A stretch of 14,310 nt of DNA from Thermoanaerobaculia bacterium (GTDB taxonomy: Bacteria; Acidobacteriota; Thermoanaerobaculia; Multivoradales; UBA5704). A program made the translations under genes and the position numbers. The stretch spans positions 1 to 14,310 of the forward strand of contig JASLEW010000081.1 in assembly GCA_030150965.1 (NCBI GenBank), in the 5' to 3' direction. This document shows positions 1 through 10,300 of this stretch, piece by piece (the first letter of the stretch is position 1; the number at the start of each line of letters is the position of its first letter). The notes under the pieces were generated by a model. The model saw only the letters and a list, made by a program, of their open reading frames with translations. It was not told the DNA's origin and ran no database searches.

Positions 1-1386
1 GTGCTGGCCGAGCGCGCGCCGGAGCGGGTCGCCGCGATGCTCGCGGTGCTCGCGGCCGGCGGCGCCTACGTGCCCCTCGATCCGCTGCACCCCCGCGAGC
101 GCCTGCTGCACATCCTGGCGGACGCGGGCGTCGCGGTGCTCGTCGGCCGCCGGGAGGCGATGGCGGCGCTCGGCTGGCAGCAGGGGCCGGAGGTGGACTG
201 GGCCGGATTGGCGGCGCCGCCGTCCGCAGGCTTGGAGGAGCTGCCGGCTGACGGGCCCGCGGCGGCGGAGAGCCTGGCCTACGTCATCTACACCTCGGGC
301 TCGACCGGCGCTCCCAAGGGCGTGGCCCTCCCCCGGCGGGCGCTCGCCAGCCTCCTGCGGTGGCATCCGGCCGCGCTTCCCGGCGCGGCCAGGACCCTGC
401 AGTTCGCCGCTCCCGGCTTCGACGTCTCGCTGCAGGAGGACCTCGCGACCCTCTCCTCCGGCGGCGAGCTGCTGGTGATCCCGGAGGAGGTGCGGCGCGA
501 CCCCGAGCGCCTGCTGCGCCTGATCGGCGACGAGCAGGTGGAACGGATCTTCCTGCCGGTGGTGGCGCTGCAATCCCTCGCGGCGGCCGGTGCGGTCGGT
601 GCGGTCGGTGCGGTCGGTGCGGCCGGCGCGGCCACGGCCGCCGGGCGCGGCACCGCGGCGGCGAGCGCGCTGCGCGACGTGATCGCCGCCGGCGAGACGC
701 TGCGCATCACACCGCCCCTGGCCGATTGGCTGGCGCGGATGCCCGGCTGCAATCTGCACAATCACTACGGTCCCAGCGAGAGCCACGTGGTGACGGCGCT
801 GCGGCTCGCGGGTGACAGCCGCGGCTGGCCGCTGCTGCCCCCGATCGGCCGGCCGGTGCCCGGCGCGCGGATCGAGATCCTGGATGCCCGCCTCGCGCCG
901 GTGCCGATCGGGGTGGTGGGCGAGCTCGCCATCGGCGGTCCGCCGCTCGCCCGCGGCTACCTGCGGCAGCCGCGGCTCACCGCCGAGCGGTTCGTCCCCG
1001 ACCCCTACGTCCCCCATGCGGAGGCCGCGGGCGCGCGGCTGTACCGCACCGGCGACCTCGGACGGTGGCGGCCGGACGGCAGCCTCGAGCTCCTGGGCCG
1101 CGGCGACCGCCAGATCAAGGTGCGCGGCATGCGCATCGAGCCGGCGGAGATCGAGGCGGTGCTGGAGCAGCTGCCGGGGGTGGGCCAGGCGGTGGTGGAG
1201 GCGCGGGAGGACGGCGGCGGCAACCGCCGCCTCGTGGCCTGGTTGGCCGGCGATGACGGCGCCGCGCTCGATGCCGCCGGGATCACCCGCGCGCTGCGCT
1301 CCCGGCTCCCCGGGCCGATGGTGCCGGAGGTCCGGGTCCTGCCGGGGCCGATGCCGCTGACCGCAAGCGGCAAGATCGACCGCGGG
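1..1386 (+). other. Adenylation domain A1 (N-terminus missing), predicted proline-activating
   Basis: Residues 1-462. The window opens just before core motif A2 (GGAYVPLDP, residues 20-28), so motif A1 lies upstream. Then follow A3 (YTSGSTGAPKG, 97-107), A4 (FDVSLQED, 140-147), A5 (NHYGPSE, 254-260), A7 (YRTGDL, 348-353), A8 (364-385) and A10 (PLTASGKIDR) with the catalytic Lys458. Pocket residues aligned by hand to GrsA are D141, V142, Q145, F184, I228, A230, H255, V263, V264, K458, giving DVQFIAHVVK. This matches the established proline code family (DVQ[L/F]IAHVV). The NHYGPSE variant with Ser instead of Thr is also seen in proline-type domains. An in-frame repeat of Gly-Ala-Val sits at residues 197-211 in a surface loop between A4 and A5. 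The proline call is inference from the code but is the strongest specificity call in the window. Confidence 0.9.
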
Positions 1387-4300
1387 GCGCTGCCGGAGCT
1401 GGCGGCGCTTGGCGGGAGCGGCGCGGCCGGCGGCGAGATCGTCCCGCCGCGCGATGCGATGGAGGAGATGCTGGCGGGGATCTGGTGCAGTCTGCTGGAG
1501 CGGCCCGCGGTCTCGATCGACGACGACTTCTTCGCTCTCGGCGGCCACTCCCTGCTCGCCACGCAGCTGGTGTCGCGCATCCGCGATGCCTGCGGCTGCG
1601 AGCTGCCGCTGCAGCGGGTCTTCGAGGCGCCGGTGCTGACGGCGATGGCCGAGGCGATCCGCGGCAGCGGCGAGGCGGCCCGGTCCGGCGCGGGGGCCCC
1701 TGCCGCTCCACCCCTCCGGCGGGTGCCCGGCGAGGCCGTCCGGGAGCTGTCGTTCGCGCAGTGGCGGCTCTGGTTCGCCGACCAGCTGCAGGGCGGCGCT
1801 CTCTACAACATGCCGATCGCGCTGCGGATGAGCGGCAGGCTCGCGCTGCCGGTGCTGTCGCGGGTGTTGGGGGAGGTGGAGAGGCGGCACCAGGTCCTGC
1901 GGACGGTGTTCCGCGAGAGGGGAGCCGATCGCGGCGATCGCGGCGATCGCGCCGATCGCGGGCAGCCGGGACAGGTGATCCTGCCGCCTGCAGAGTGCAG
2001 GGTTCCGCTGGTGGACCTGACCGGCCTGGCGGCGGTCCGGCGCGAGCCGGCCGCGCTGGATTGGATCGAGCGGGAGACGCGCCGGCCGTTCGATCTGCGG
2101 CAGGGGCCGGTCTGGCGGGCGCGGCTCTGGCGGCTCGGCACCCCCGAGAACGCCGAGGACGCCGAGCACCTGCTGCTCTTCGCCATGCACCACATCGTGA
2201 GCGACGGCTGGTCGCTGGGAGTGCTGGTGCGGGAGGTGGCGGCGCTCTATGCGGCGTTCGCCGCCGGACAGCCCTCGCCCCTGGCCGAGCTGCCGCTGCA
2301 GTACGCGGACTTCGCGGCCTGGCAGCGGAGCTGGCTCGCGGGCAGCGTGCTGTCCGAAGAGATCGCCTACTGGCGGCGGCATCTCGCGGGGGCGCCGCAG
2401 GTCCTCGAGCTGCCGCCCGACCGGCCGCGCGCCCTGGCGCGGAGCGTCCGCGGCGCCATGCGGCGCCTGGCGCTGCCCCGGGAGCTCTCCGCGGCGCTCG
2501 CCGCGTTCTCCCGGCGGCAGGGTGCGACGCTCTTCATGACGCTGCTCTCCGGCTTCAGCGCCCTGCTGTGCCGCCTGACCGGCCAGGACGACCTCACCCT
2601 GGGCACGACGGTGGCCGGGCGCAACCGCCTGGAGACCGAGCCGCTGATCGGCTTCTTCGTCAACACCCTGGTGCTGCGGCCCGATCTGTCGGGCGAGCCG
2701 CGGTTGCCGGAGCTGCTGTCGCGGGTGCGCCGGGAGGTGCTGGGCGCGTACGCGCACCAGGATCTGCCCTTCGACAAGCTGATCGAGGATCTGGCGCCGG
2801 AGCGGCGCCTCGCCCATACGCCGTTCGTCCAGGTGATGCTCACGCTGCAGAACGCACCCCTCGGCGGGCTGGCAGAGCTGGCGCTGCCGGGCCTGCGCCT
2901 GGCGCCCGTGGAGCTGGCGCAGGCGGCCACGCGATTCGAGATCGACCTGTCGCTCCACCAGGCCGCGGGGGTGATCGGCGGCGCCCTGACCTATTCGACC
3001 GATCTCTTCGACGGCGCGACGCTCGCACGCTGGATGGGCCAGTTCGAAGCCTTGCTGCGGGCGTGGTTGGCCGACGCGGACCTGACCCTGGCCGAGGTGC
3101 CGCTGCTGAGCGCGGCGGAGCGGCAGCAGCTGATCCGTGAGTGGAGCGGGGCCGCGGGGGAGGAGGCGGGCGACGCAGCCGGCGACGAGGCGGGCGCCAC
3201 GATTCCACGCCTCTTCGCGGCGCAGGTTTCGCGGCGGCCGGACGCGGTGGCGGTGGTGTGGGGCGAGGAGCGCCTTAGCTATGGCGGGTTGGACCGGCTG
3301 GCAAACCGCCTGGCGCGCCGGCTGCGGGACCTGGGCATCGGCCCCGAGGTGCCGGTGGGGTTGTGCGCCGGGCGCTCGGTGGAGATGGTGGTGGGCCTGC
3401 TGGGGATCGTCGAGGCGGGAGGCGCCTACGTGCCTCTCGACCCGCGATCTCCGGTGGAGCGCCTGGCGCTGCTCATCGAGGACACGCTGCCGCCGGTGGT
3501 GGTCGGGCAGCAGCGCCTGCTGGCGGAGCTGCCGGTCGCGCCCTGGACGCGGGTCCTGGCCCTCGACGGCCATGATCGGAGCGGTGGGACCGGTGGGATC
3601 GCCGGGCTGGCCGGGGCCCGGGAGCACGAGGAGCAGGCGGCGGCGCTGTCGCCCGAGAACCTGGCCTACGTGATGTACACGTCGGGGTCCACGGGGCGTC
3701 CCAAGGGGGTGGGCGTGACCCACCGGGGCGTGGCGCGGCTGGTGCGGGACGGGAGCTTCATGCGCCTGGGGCCGCGGGAGGTGTTCCTGCAGCTGGCGCC
3801 GGTCGCGTTCGACGCCTCGACGCTCGAGATCTGGGGGGCGCTGCTGACCGGTGGCTGCCTGGTGGTGGCGGCGCCTGGCGCACCGTCCCTGGAAGAGCTG
3901 GGCCGGTGGATCGAACGGGATGGGGTGACGTCCCTGTGGCTGACGGCGGGCCTCTTCCACGAGATGGTGGAGCGGGACACGCCGAGCCCGCGCCCGCTGA
4001 GCCCGCTGAGGTCCTTGCGCCAGCTGCTCGCGGGCGGCGACGTGCTGCGGCCGCAGGCGGTGCGGCGGGCGCTGCTGGATCTGCCCGGCCTGCGGCTGAT
4101 CAACGGCTACGGTCCGACGGAGAACACGACGTTCACCGCCTGTCACGGGATGGCGGAGGGCCCGGAGCCCGGCCGGTCGGTGCCGATCGGCCGGCCGATC
4201 GCGGGCACCGAGGTCTACGTGGTGGACGGTGCCTGGCGGCCGGTGCCGGTGGGAGTCGCCGGGGAGCTGCTGGCCGGCGGAGCGGGCCTGGCACGGGGTT

Positions 4301-7300
4301 ACGGCAACCGGCCGGAGCTGACGGCGGAGCGGTGGGTGCCGGACGGTCTGTCCGGGGGCCGGGGGAAGCGTCTGTACCGGACGGGGGACCGGGTGCGGTG
4401 GCGGGAGGACGGGCGGCTGGAGTTCCTGGGGCGGTTGGACCGTCAGGTGAAGGTGCGTGGCCACCGCGTCGAGCCGGGAGAGATCGAGACGGCGTTGCTC
4501 TTGGACAGCCGTGTGCGGGAGGCGGTGGTGGTGGCGCGGGAGGCGGCGGAAGGGGACAGGCGCCTGGTGGCCTACGTGGTGCCGGAGGCGGGGTGCAGCC
4601 CGACGCTCGGTCAGGTGCGGGAGCGCCTGGGAGCGCGCCTGCCGGAGGCGCTTCTGCCGTCGGCGCTGGTGGTGCTGGAATCGTTGCCGCTGACCTCGCG
4701 TGGGAAGGTGGACCGCGCGTCGCTGCCGGCGCCGGAGGCGTCGTCAGCGGGGATGGCGGGGACGGCGGCGGAGCGGCGGGCGCCGCGCACGCCGGTCGAG
4801 GAGATCCTGGCGTCGATCTGGAGCGAGGTGCTGCGGGTCGAGCGGATCGGAGCGGACGACAACTTCTTCGATCTGGGCGGCCATTCGCTCCTGGCGACGC
4901 GGGTGGTCTCGCAGCTGCGCCGCGCCTTCGAGGTCGAGCTCGGGCTCGGCGAGCTGTTCGCGGCGCCGACCGTCGCCGGCCTGGCGGCGCGCGTGGAGGA
5001 GGCGGTGCGGGCGGGTGCGCGGCCGGTTGCGCCGCCGATCACGCCCATCGCTCGCTCCGCGGGAGTCGCCGCGGCTTACGAAGAGCGCGACGGCTGGCGA
5101 GGAGTGTCGCCCCGGCCGGCCGCGGCCGATGGGCGGGAGCCGCGGCCGATGGGCGACAGCCGCGGCCGGGAGGAAGAGGCCGCCGGCGAGCTGCCGCTGT
5201 CGTTCGCGCAGCAGCGGCTGTGGTTCATCGATCAGCTGGAGGGGGGCGCGCTGTACAACGTGCCGTTGGCGCTGCGGCTGAGCGGCGAGCTGTCGGTGGC
5301 GGTGCTGTCGCGGGCCTTGTCCGAGGTGGTGCGCCGTCACGAGGTGCTGCGGACGGTGTTCCGGGAGGAGGGCGGCCGGCCGCGGCAGGTGATCCTGGCG
5401 CCGGGCCCCGCGGCCCCGCCAGGGAGCGGCCTGGTCTCGCTGGTGGACCTGACATCGCTGGCCGAGGACCGGCGGGAGGCGGTGGCGGCGGCGCTGGCGG
5501 CGGCGGAGGCGCAGCGGCCGTTCGACCTGGCGCGGGGGCCGCTGCTGCGGGTGCGGCTGTGGCGCCTGGGCACCGCCGAGAGCGCCGAGCACGTGCTGCT
5601 GCTGGTGCTGCACCACATCGCGAGCGACGGCTGGTCGCTGGGGGTGCTGGTGCGGGAGGTGACGGCCCTCTACACGGCGTTTGCCGCGGGCCGGCCCTCC
5701 CCGCTGCCGGAGCTGCCGGTGCAGTACGCGGATTTCGCGGCCTGGCAGCGGCGCTGGCTCTCCGGCGGCGTGCTGGCGGCGGAGCTGGCCTACTGGCGGG
5801 AGCGCCTCGCGGGAGCGCCGCCGGTCCTCGAGCTGCCCACCGACCGGCCGCGCCCCGCCGTGCAGACCTTCCGCGGCGCGGTGCGCGCGCTGCCGTTCCC
5901 GCCGGAGCTGGCGGACGCCCTGGCGGCCCTCTGCCGCCGGCAGGAGGCGACTCTCTTCATGGCGCTCCTGGCGGTCCTGGGCGCCCATCTCTCGCGCCTG
6001 AGCGGCCAGAGCGACCTGACGGTGGGCACGGCGATCGCCGGCCGCAACCAGCTGGAGATCGAGGGTCTGATCGGTTTCTTCGTCAACACCCTGGTGCTGC
6101 GCCCGGACCTCTCGGGCGAGCCGTCGTTGGCGGAGCTGCTGGTGCGGGTGCGCCGGGAGACGCTTCTGGCGTACGCGCATCAGGACCTGCCGTTCGAGAA
6201 GCTGGTCGAGGAGCTGGCGCCGGAGCGGAGCCCGGCGCACTCGCCGCTGTTCCAGGTGATGCTGGTGGTGCAGAACGCGGAGGTTGGAGACCTCGCGCTG
6301 CCGGGTCTGCGGCTGCAGCGCGTGGCGCTGCCGGGGACGACGGCGAAGTTCGACCTGACGCTGGCGTTCGCGCAGGGGGAGGCGGGGAGGCTCACGGGGT
6401 CGCTGGTGTACAACGCCGACCTGTTCGATGCGCCGTCGGCCGAGCGGCTGGCGGGCGGTTTCACGCGCCTCCTTGGGGCGGCGGTGGAGACGCCCGAGCG
6501 CCGGCTGGCGGAGATCGAGCTGCTGAGCGCGGCGGAGCGGCACCAGGCGATCCGCGAGTGGAACGCCACCGACACGCTCTGGCCGCGGCAGGCCACCCTG
6601 CCTCAGCTCTTCGCGCTGCAGGCCGCGGCCCATCCGCTCCGGCCCGCCTGGGAATACGGCGGCGGACGGCTGAGCTACGGAGAGCTTGCCGGCCGGTCGG
6701 ATGCGGTGGCCCGCTTCCTCCGCGGGCAGGGGGTGCGGGCGGGGGAGGTGGTGGGGCTGTGCGGCGAGCGCGGGGGCGCCGTGCTGGTCGCGATGCTGGG
6801 CATCCTCAAGGCCGGTGCGGCCTACCTGCCGCTCGATCCGGACCACCCGCGCGAGCGGCTGGCGTGGATGCTTGCCGACAGCGGCGCATCGCTGGTGCTC
6901 AGCCAGGAGAGCCTGGTGCCCCGGCTGCCGGCGTCAGGGGTGCGGGTCGTGCCTCTCGACTCGCGGTGGGGTGAGATCTCCAGTGCGACCTCCGTGGAGT
7001 GCAGCCTGGCTGACGAGGTCAGGCTGCCGACCTCCGGGGAGTGCAGCCTGACTGACGAGGCCGGGCTGCCGGCCTACGTGATCTATACCTCGGGCTCGAC
7101 GGGCCGGCCGAAGGGTGTGGCGGTGCCGCATCGCGCGATCGTGCGCCTGGTCATGGCGACCGACTACGTCGATCTCAGCGGCCTGGGCGACGACGGACGG
7201 ATGGCGCAGCTGTCGAACCTGTCGTTCGACGCGGCAACGTTCGAGATCTGGGGCGCGCTGCTCGCGGGCGCAACGCTCGTCGGAGTCCCCCGGGAGACGG

Positions 7301-10300
7301 TCCTGTCGCCGGCCGCCCTGGCGGCTTTCCTGGCGGCCGAGCGGATCCGCGTGATGTTCCTGACCACGGCGCTGTTCAACCAGGTGGCGCAGCAGGCGCC
7401 GTCGGCCTTTGCCATGCTGCACACCGTGCTGTTCGGCGGCGAGGCGGTCGATCCCGGGGCCGTGCGCAGGGTGCTCGCGGCGGGCGGCCCGGAGCGCCTG
7501 CTGCACGTCTACGGACCGACGGAGAACACCACCTTCAGCACCTGGCACCGGGTGGAGGCGGTTGCCGAGCACGCGGTGACGGTGCCGATCGGCCGGCCGG
7601 TCGCCAACTCCCGGGCCTACCTGTTGGACGCCGGGTTGCAGCCGGTGCCGCTGGGCGGAGTGGGCGAGCTGTACCTGGGTGGAGAGGGCCTGTCCCTGGG
7701 TTACTGGCGCCGGCCGGACCTCACCGCCGAGAGGTTCGTCGCCAGCCCGGCGCTGCCGGGGGAGCGCCTGTATCGGACCGGCGACCTGGCGCGCCAGCTG
7801 CCCGACGGCAGCCTCGAGTTCCGCGGCCGTCACGATCAGCAGGTCAAGCTGCGCGGCTTTCGCATCGAGCTCGCCGAGATCGAGCTGGCGCTCGCGGGGG
7901 TGGGGGGCGTCGCCGAGGCGGCGGTGGTGTTGCGCGACGACCTCTCGGGAGGCAAGGGGCTGGTCGCCTACCTGGTGCCCGCGGCCGGTGCCGCGCCGTC
8001 GTCGGCGGCGCTGCGTCAGGCGCTCGCGGAGCAGCTGCCCTCCTACATGGTGCCGGCCCACTTCGTGCGGATCGCGGCCCTGCCGCTGACCGCCAATGGC
8101 AAGGTGGACCGGCGGTGGCTCGCCGCGCAGGGCCCGCTGCCGGATGCGCTGTCCGGCGGCGCGCCGCGGGTCGCGCCGGGCACCGCGGTCGAGGAGATCG
8201 TGGCGGGGATCTTTGCCGCGGTCCTCGGGGACGGAGGGAGCGCCGCCAACCGCCGCCGGTTCGACGAGGGCGTCCTTGCCGGAGCGGAGGCCGATTTCTT
8301 CGCCCTGGGAGGCCATTCGCTCCTGGCGACGCGGCTGGTCTCGCGGGTGCGGGCGGCCTTCGGGGTCGAGCTGCCGCTGCGGGCGGTCTTCGAGCATCCG
8401 ACCGTCGCCGGCCTGGCGGCGCGCGTCGAGGAGGCGATGCGGGAGGGCGTGCGGCCGGCCGCGCCGCCGATCACGCGCACCCCTCGATCCGCGGGAGATG
8501 CCGCGGCTCCTGAAGAGCGCAACGGCCTGCCAGGAGTGGCGCCACGGGCGGTGGCCGGGACCGAGCGGCGAGAGCCGCGGCCGATTGGCGACGCCCGCGG
8601 CCAGGAGGAGGCCGCCGCCGGCGAGCTGCCGCTGTCTTTCGCGCAGCAGCGGCTGTGGTTCATCGATCAGCTGGAGGGGGGCGCGCTGTACAACGTGCCG
8701 TTGGCGCTGCGGCTCAGCGGGGAGCTGTCGGTGGCGGCGCTGTCGCGGGCGTTGGCCGAGGTGGTGCGCCGTCACGAGGTGCTGCGGACGGTGTTCCGGG
8801 AGGAGGGCGGCCGGCCGCGGCAGGTGATCCTGGCGCCCGCCGCGGCGGCGCTCTCGGGCGCCGGTGTGGTCTCGATGGTGGACCTGTCGGCCCTGGCGGC
8901 GGCGCGGCGTGAGCCGGCGGCGGCGGCCCACGCGGCGGCGGAGGCGCGGCGGCCGTTCGACCTGGCGCGGGGGCCGCTGCTGCGGGTGCGGTTGTGGCGG
9001 CTGGGTGCGGCCGAGCACGTGCTGCTGCTGGCCATGCACCACATCGCGAGCGACGGCTGGTCGCTGGGCGTATTGGTGCGGGAGATGACGGCGCTCTACG
9101 GGGCGTTCGCGGCGGGGCGGCCGGCGCCGCGACCTGCCGGGTCTGGCGGCCTGCCCGAGCTGCCGGTGCAGTACGCGGACTTCGCGGCCTGGCAGCGGCG
9201 CTGGCTCGCCGGCGATGTGCTGGCCGGGGAGCTGGCCTACTGGCGGGAGCGCCTCGTGGGAGCGCCGCCGGTCGTCGAGCTGCCCACCGACCGGCCGCGT
9301 CCGGCGGTGCAGACCTTCCGCGGCACGGTCCGCGCGCTGTCCTTCCCGCCGGAGCTGGCGGACGCCCTGGCGGCCCTCTGCCGGCGGCAGGAGGCGACTC
9401 TCTTCATGGCGCTCCTGGCGGTCCTGGGTGCCCATCTCTCGCGCTTCAGCGGCCAGAGCGACCTGACGGTGGGCACGGCGATCGCCGGCCGCAACCGGCT
9501 GGAGATCGAGGACCTGATCGGTTTCTTCGTCAACACCCTGGTGCTGCGCCCGGACCTCTCGGGCGAGCCGTCGTTGGCGGAGCTGCTGGTGCGGGTGCGG
9601 CGGGAGACGCTTCTGGCCTACGCGCACCAGGACCTGCCGTTCGAGAAGCTGGTCGAGGAGCTGGCGCCGGAGCGGAGCCTGGCGCACTCGCCGCTGTTCC
9701 AGGTGATGCTGCTGGTGCAGAACGCGGAGGTGGGAGACCTCGCGCTGCCGGGGCTGCGGCTGCAGCGGGTGGCGCTGCCGGAGACGACGGCCAAGTTCGA
9801 CCTGACGCTGGCGTTCGCGCAGGGGGAGGCGGGGGAGCTCGCGGGGTCGCTGGTGTACAACGCCGATCTGTTCGATGCGCCGTCGGCCGAGCGGCTGGCG
9901 GGCGGTTTCACGCGCCTCCTTGGGGCGGCGGTGGCGGCGCCCGAGCGCCGGCTGGCGGAGATCGAGCTGCTGAGCGCGGCGGAGCGGCACCAGGCGATCC
10001 GCGAGTGGAGCGACGGCGCGGCGGCGGAGGACGGCTGGGCGCCGTCTGGCATCACCGCCGAGCGGCTGTTAGCGGCGCATGCCTGCCGCACGCCGGAGGC
10101 CACGGCAGTGGTGTGCGGCGAGGAGACGCTCAGCTACGGCGAGCTTCATCTGCGGGCCAACCGGCTGGCGCACTGGCTGCGCCGCGCCGGGGTGGGTCCG
10201 GAGTCGCGGGTGGGGGTGCTGCTCGACCGCTCCTGCGGCATGGCGGTGAGCCTGCTGGGCATTCTCAGGTCGGGCGGCGCCTACCTGCCGCTCGATCCGA

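Larger units (their letters stand above)
1741..3096 (+). other. Condensation domain C1 (LCL type likely)
   Basis: Residues 581-1032. It starts at the C1 motif (ELSFAQWRLWFADQL; Trp587 replaces the usual Gln/Arg) and contains RRHQVLRTVF, the catalytic HHIVSDG (residues 730-736, second His731), YADFAAWQ, GRNRLETEPLIGFFVN and HQDLPFDKL. It would join the chain carried on PCP1 to the aminoacyl group on PCP2. All motifs resemble LCL domains, which fits the lack of an epimerase upstream; subtype is inferred by eye. It is clearly more divergent from C2 and C3 than those are from each other. Two loops are lengthened by 9-bp tandem repeats (residues 643-654 and around 716-723). Confidence 0.95.
4966..6561 (+). 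repeat. Long direct repeat, copy 1 (PCP2 end - linker - C2 - start of C-A linker)
   Basis: From CCGACCGTCGCCGGCCTGGC (last helix of PCP2) to the IREW codons after C2, the DNA closely follows 8398-10008. Matching is almost base for base in 5191-5400 (about seven differences by eye) and over 5788-6561, which aligns to 9235-10008 without a gap (774 bp each). The middle part, about 5008-5180 and the loop around 5401-5600, is less similar and has small indels. The copy ends at the C-A linker, where A3 begins. Confidence 0.93.

Noticed and set aside
1..3. GTG at base 1 as the start codon of the gene
   Set aside because: It lies within an adenylation domain, about 15 residues before motif A2, so the true start is upstream of the window.
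1669..1740. Epimerisation or other tailoring domain between PCPs and C domains
   Set aside because: All PCP-C gaps are only about 18-60 residues, far too short for an epimerase or methyltransferase, and each following domain begins with a clear C-domain C1 motif.
5121..5170. Tandem repeats as a CRISPR array or regulatory iterons
   Set aside because: There are only two to three copies with no spacers, and they lie inside an open NRPS frame in a linker.
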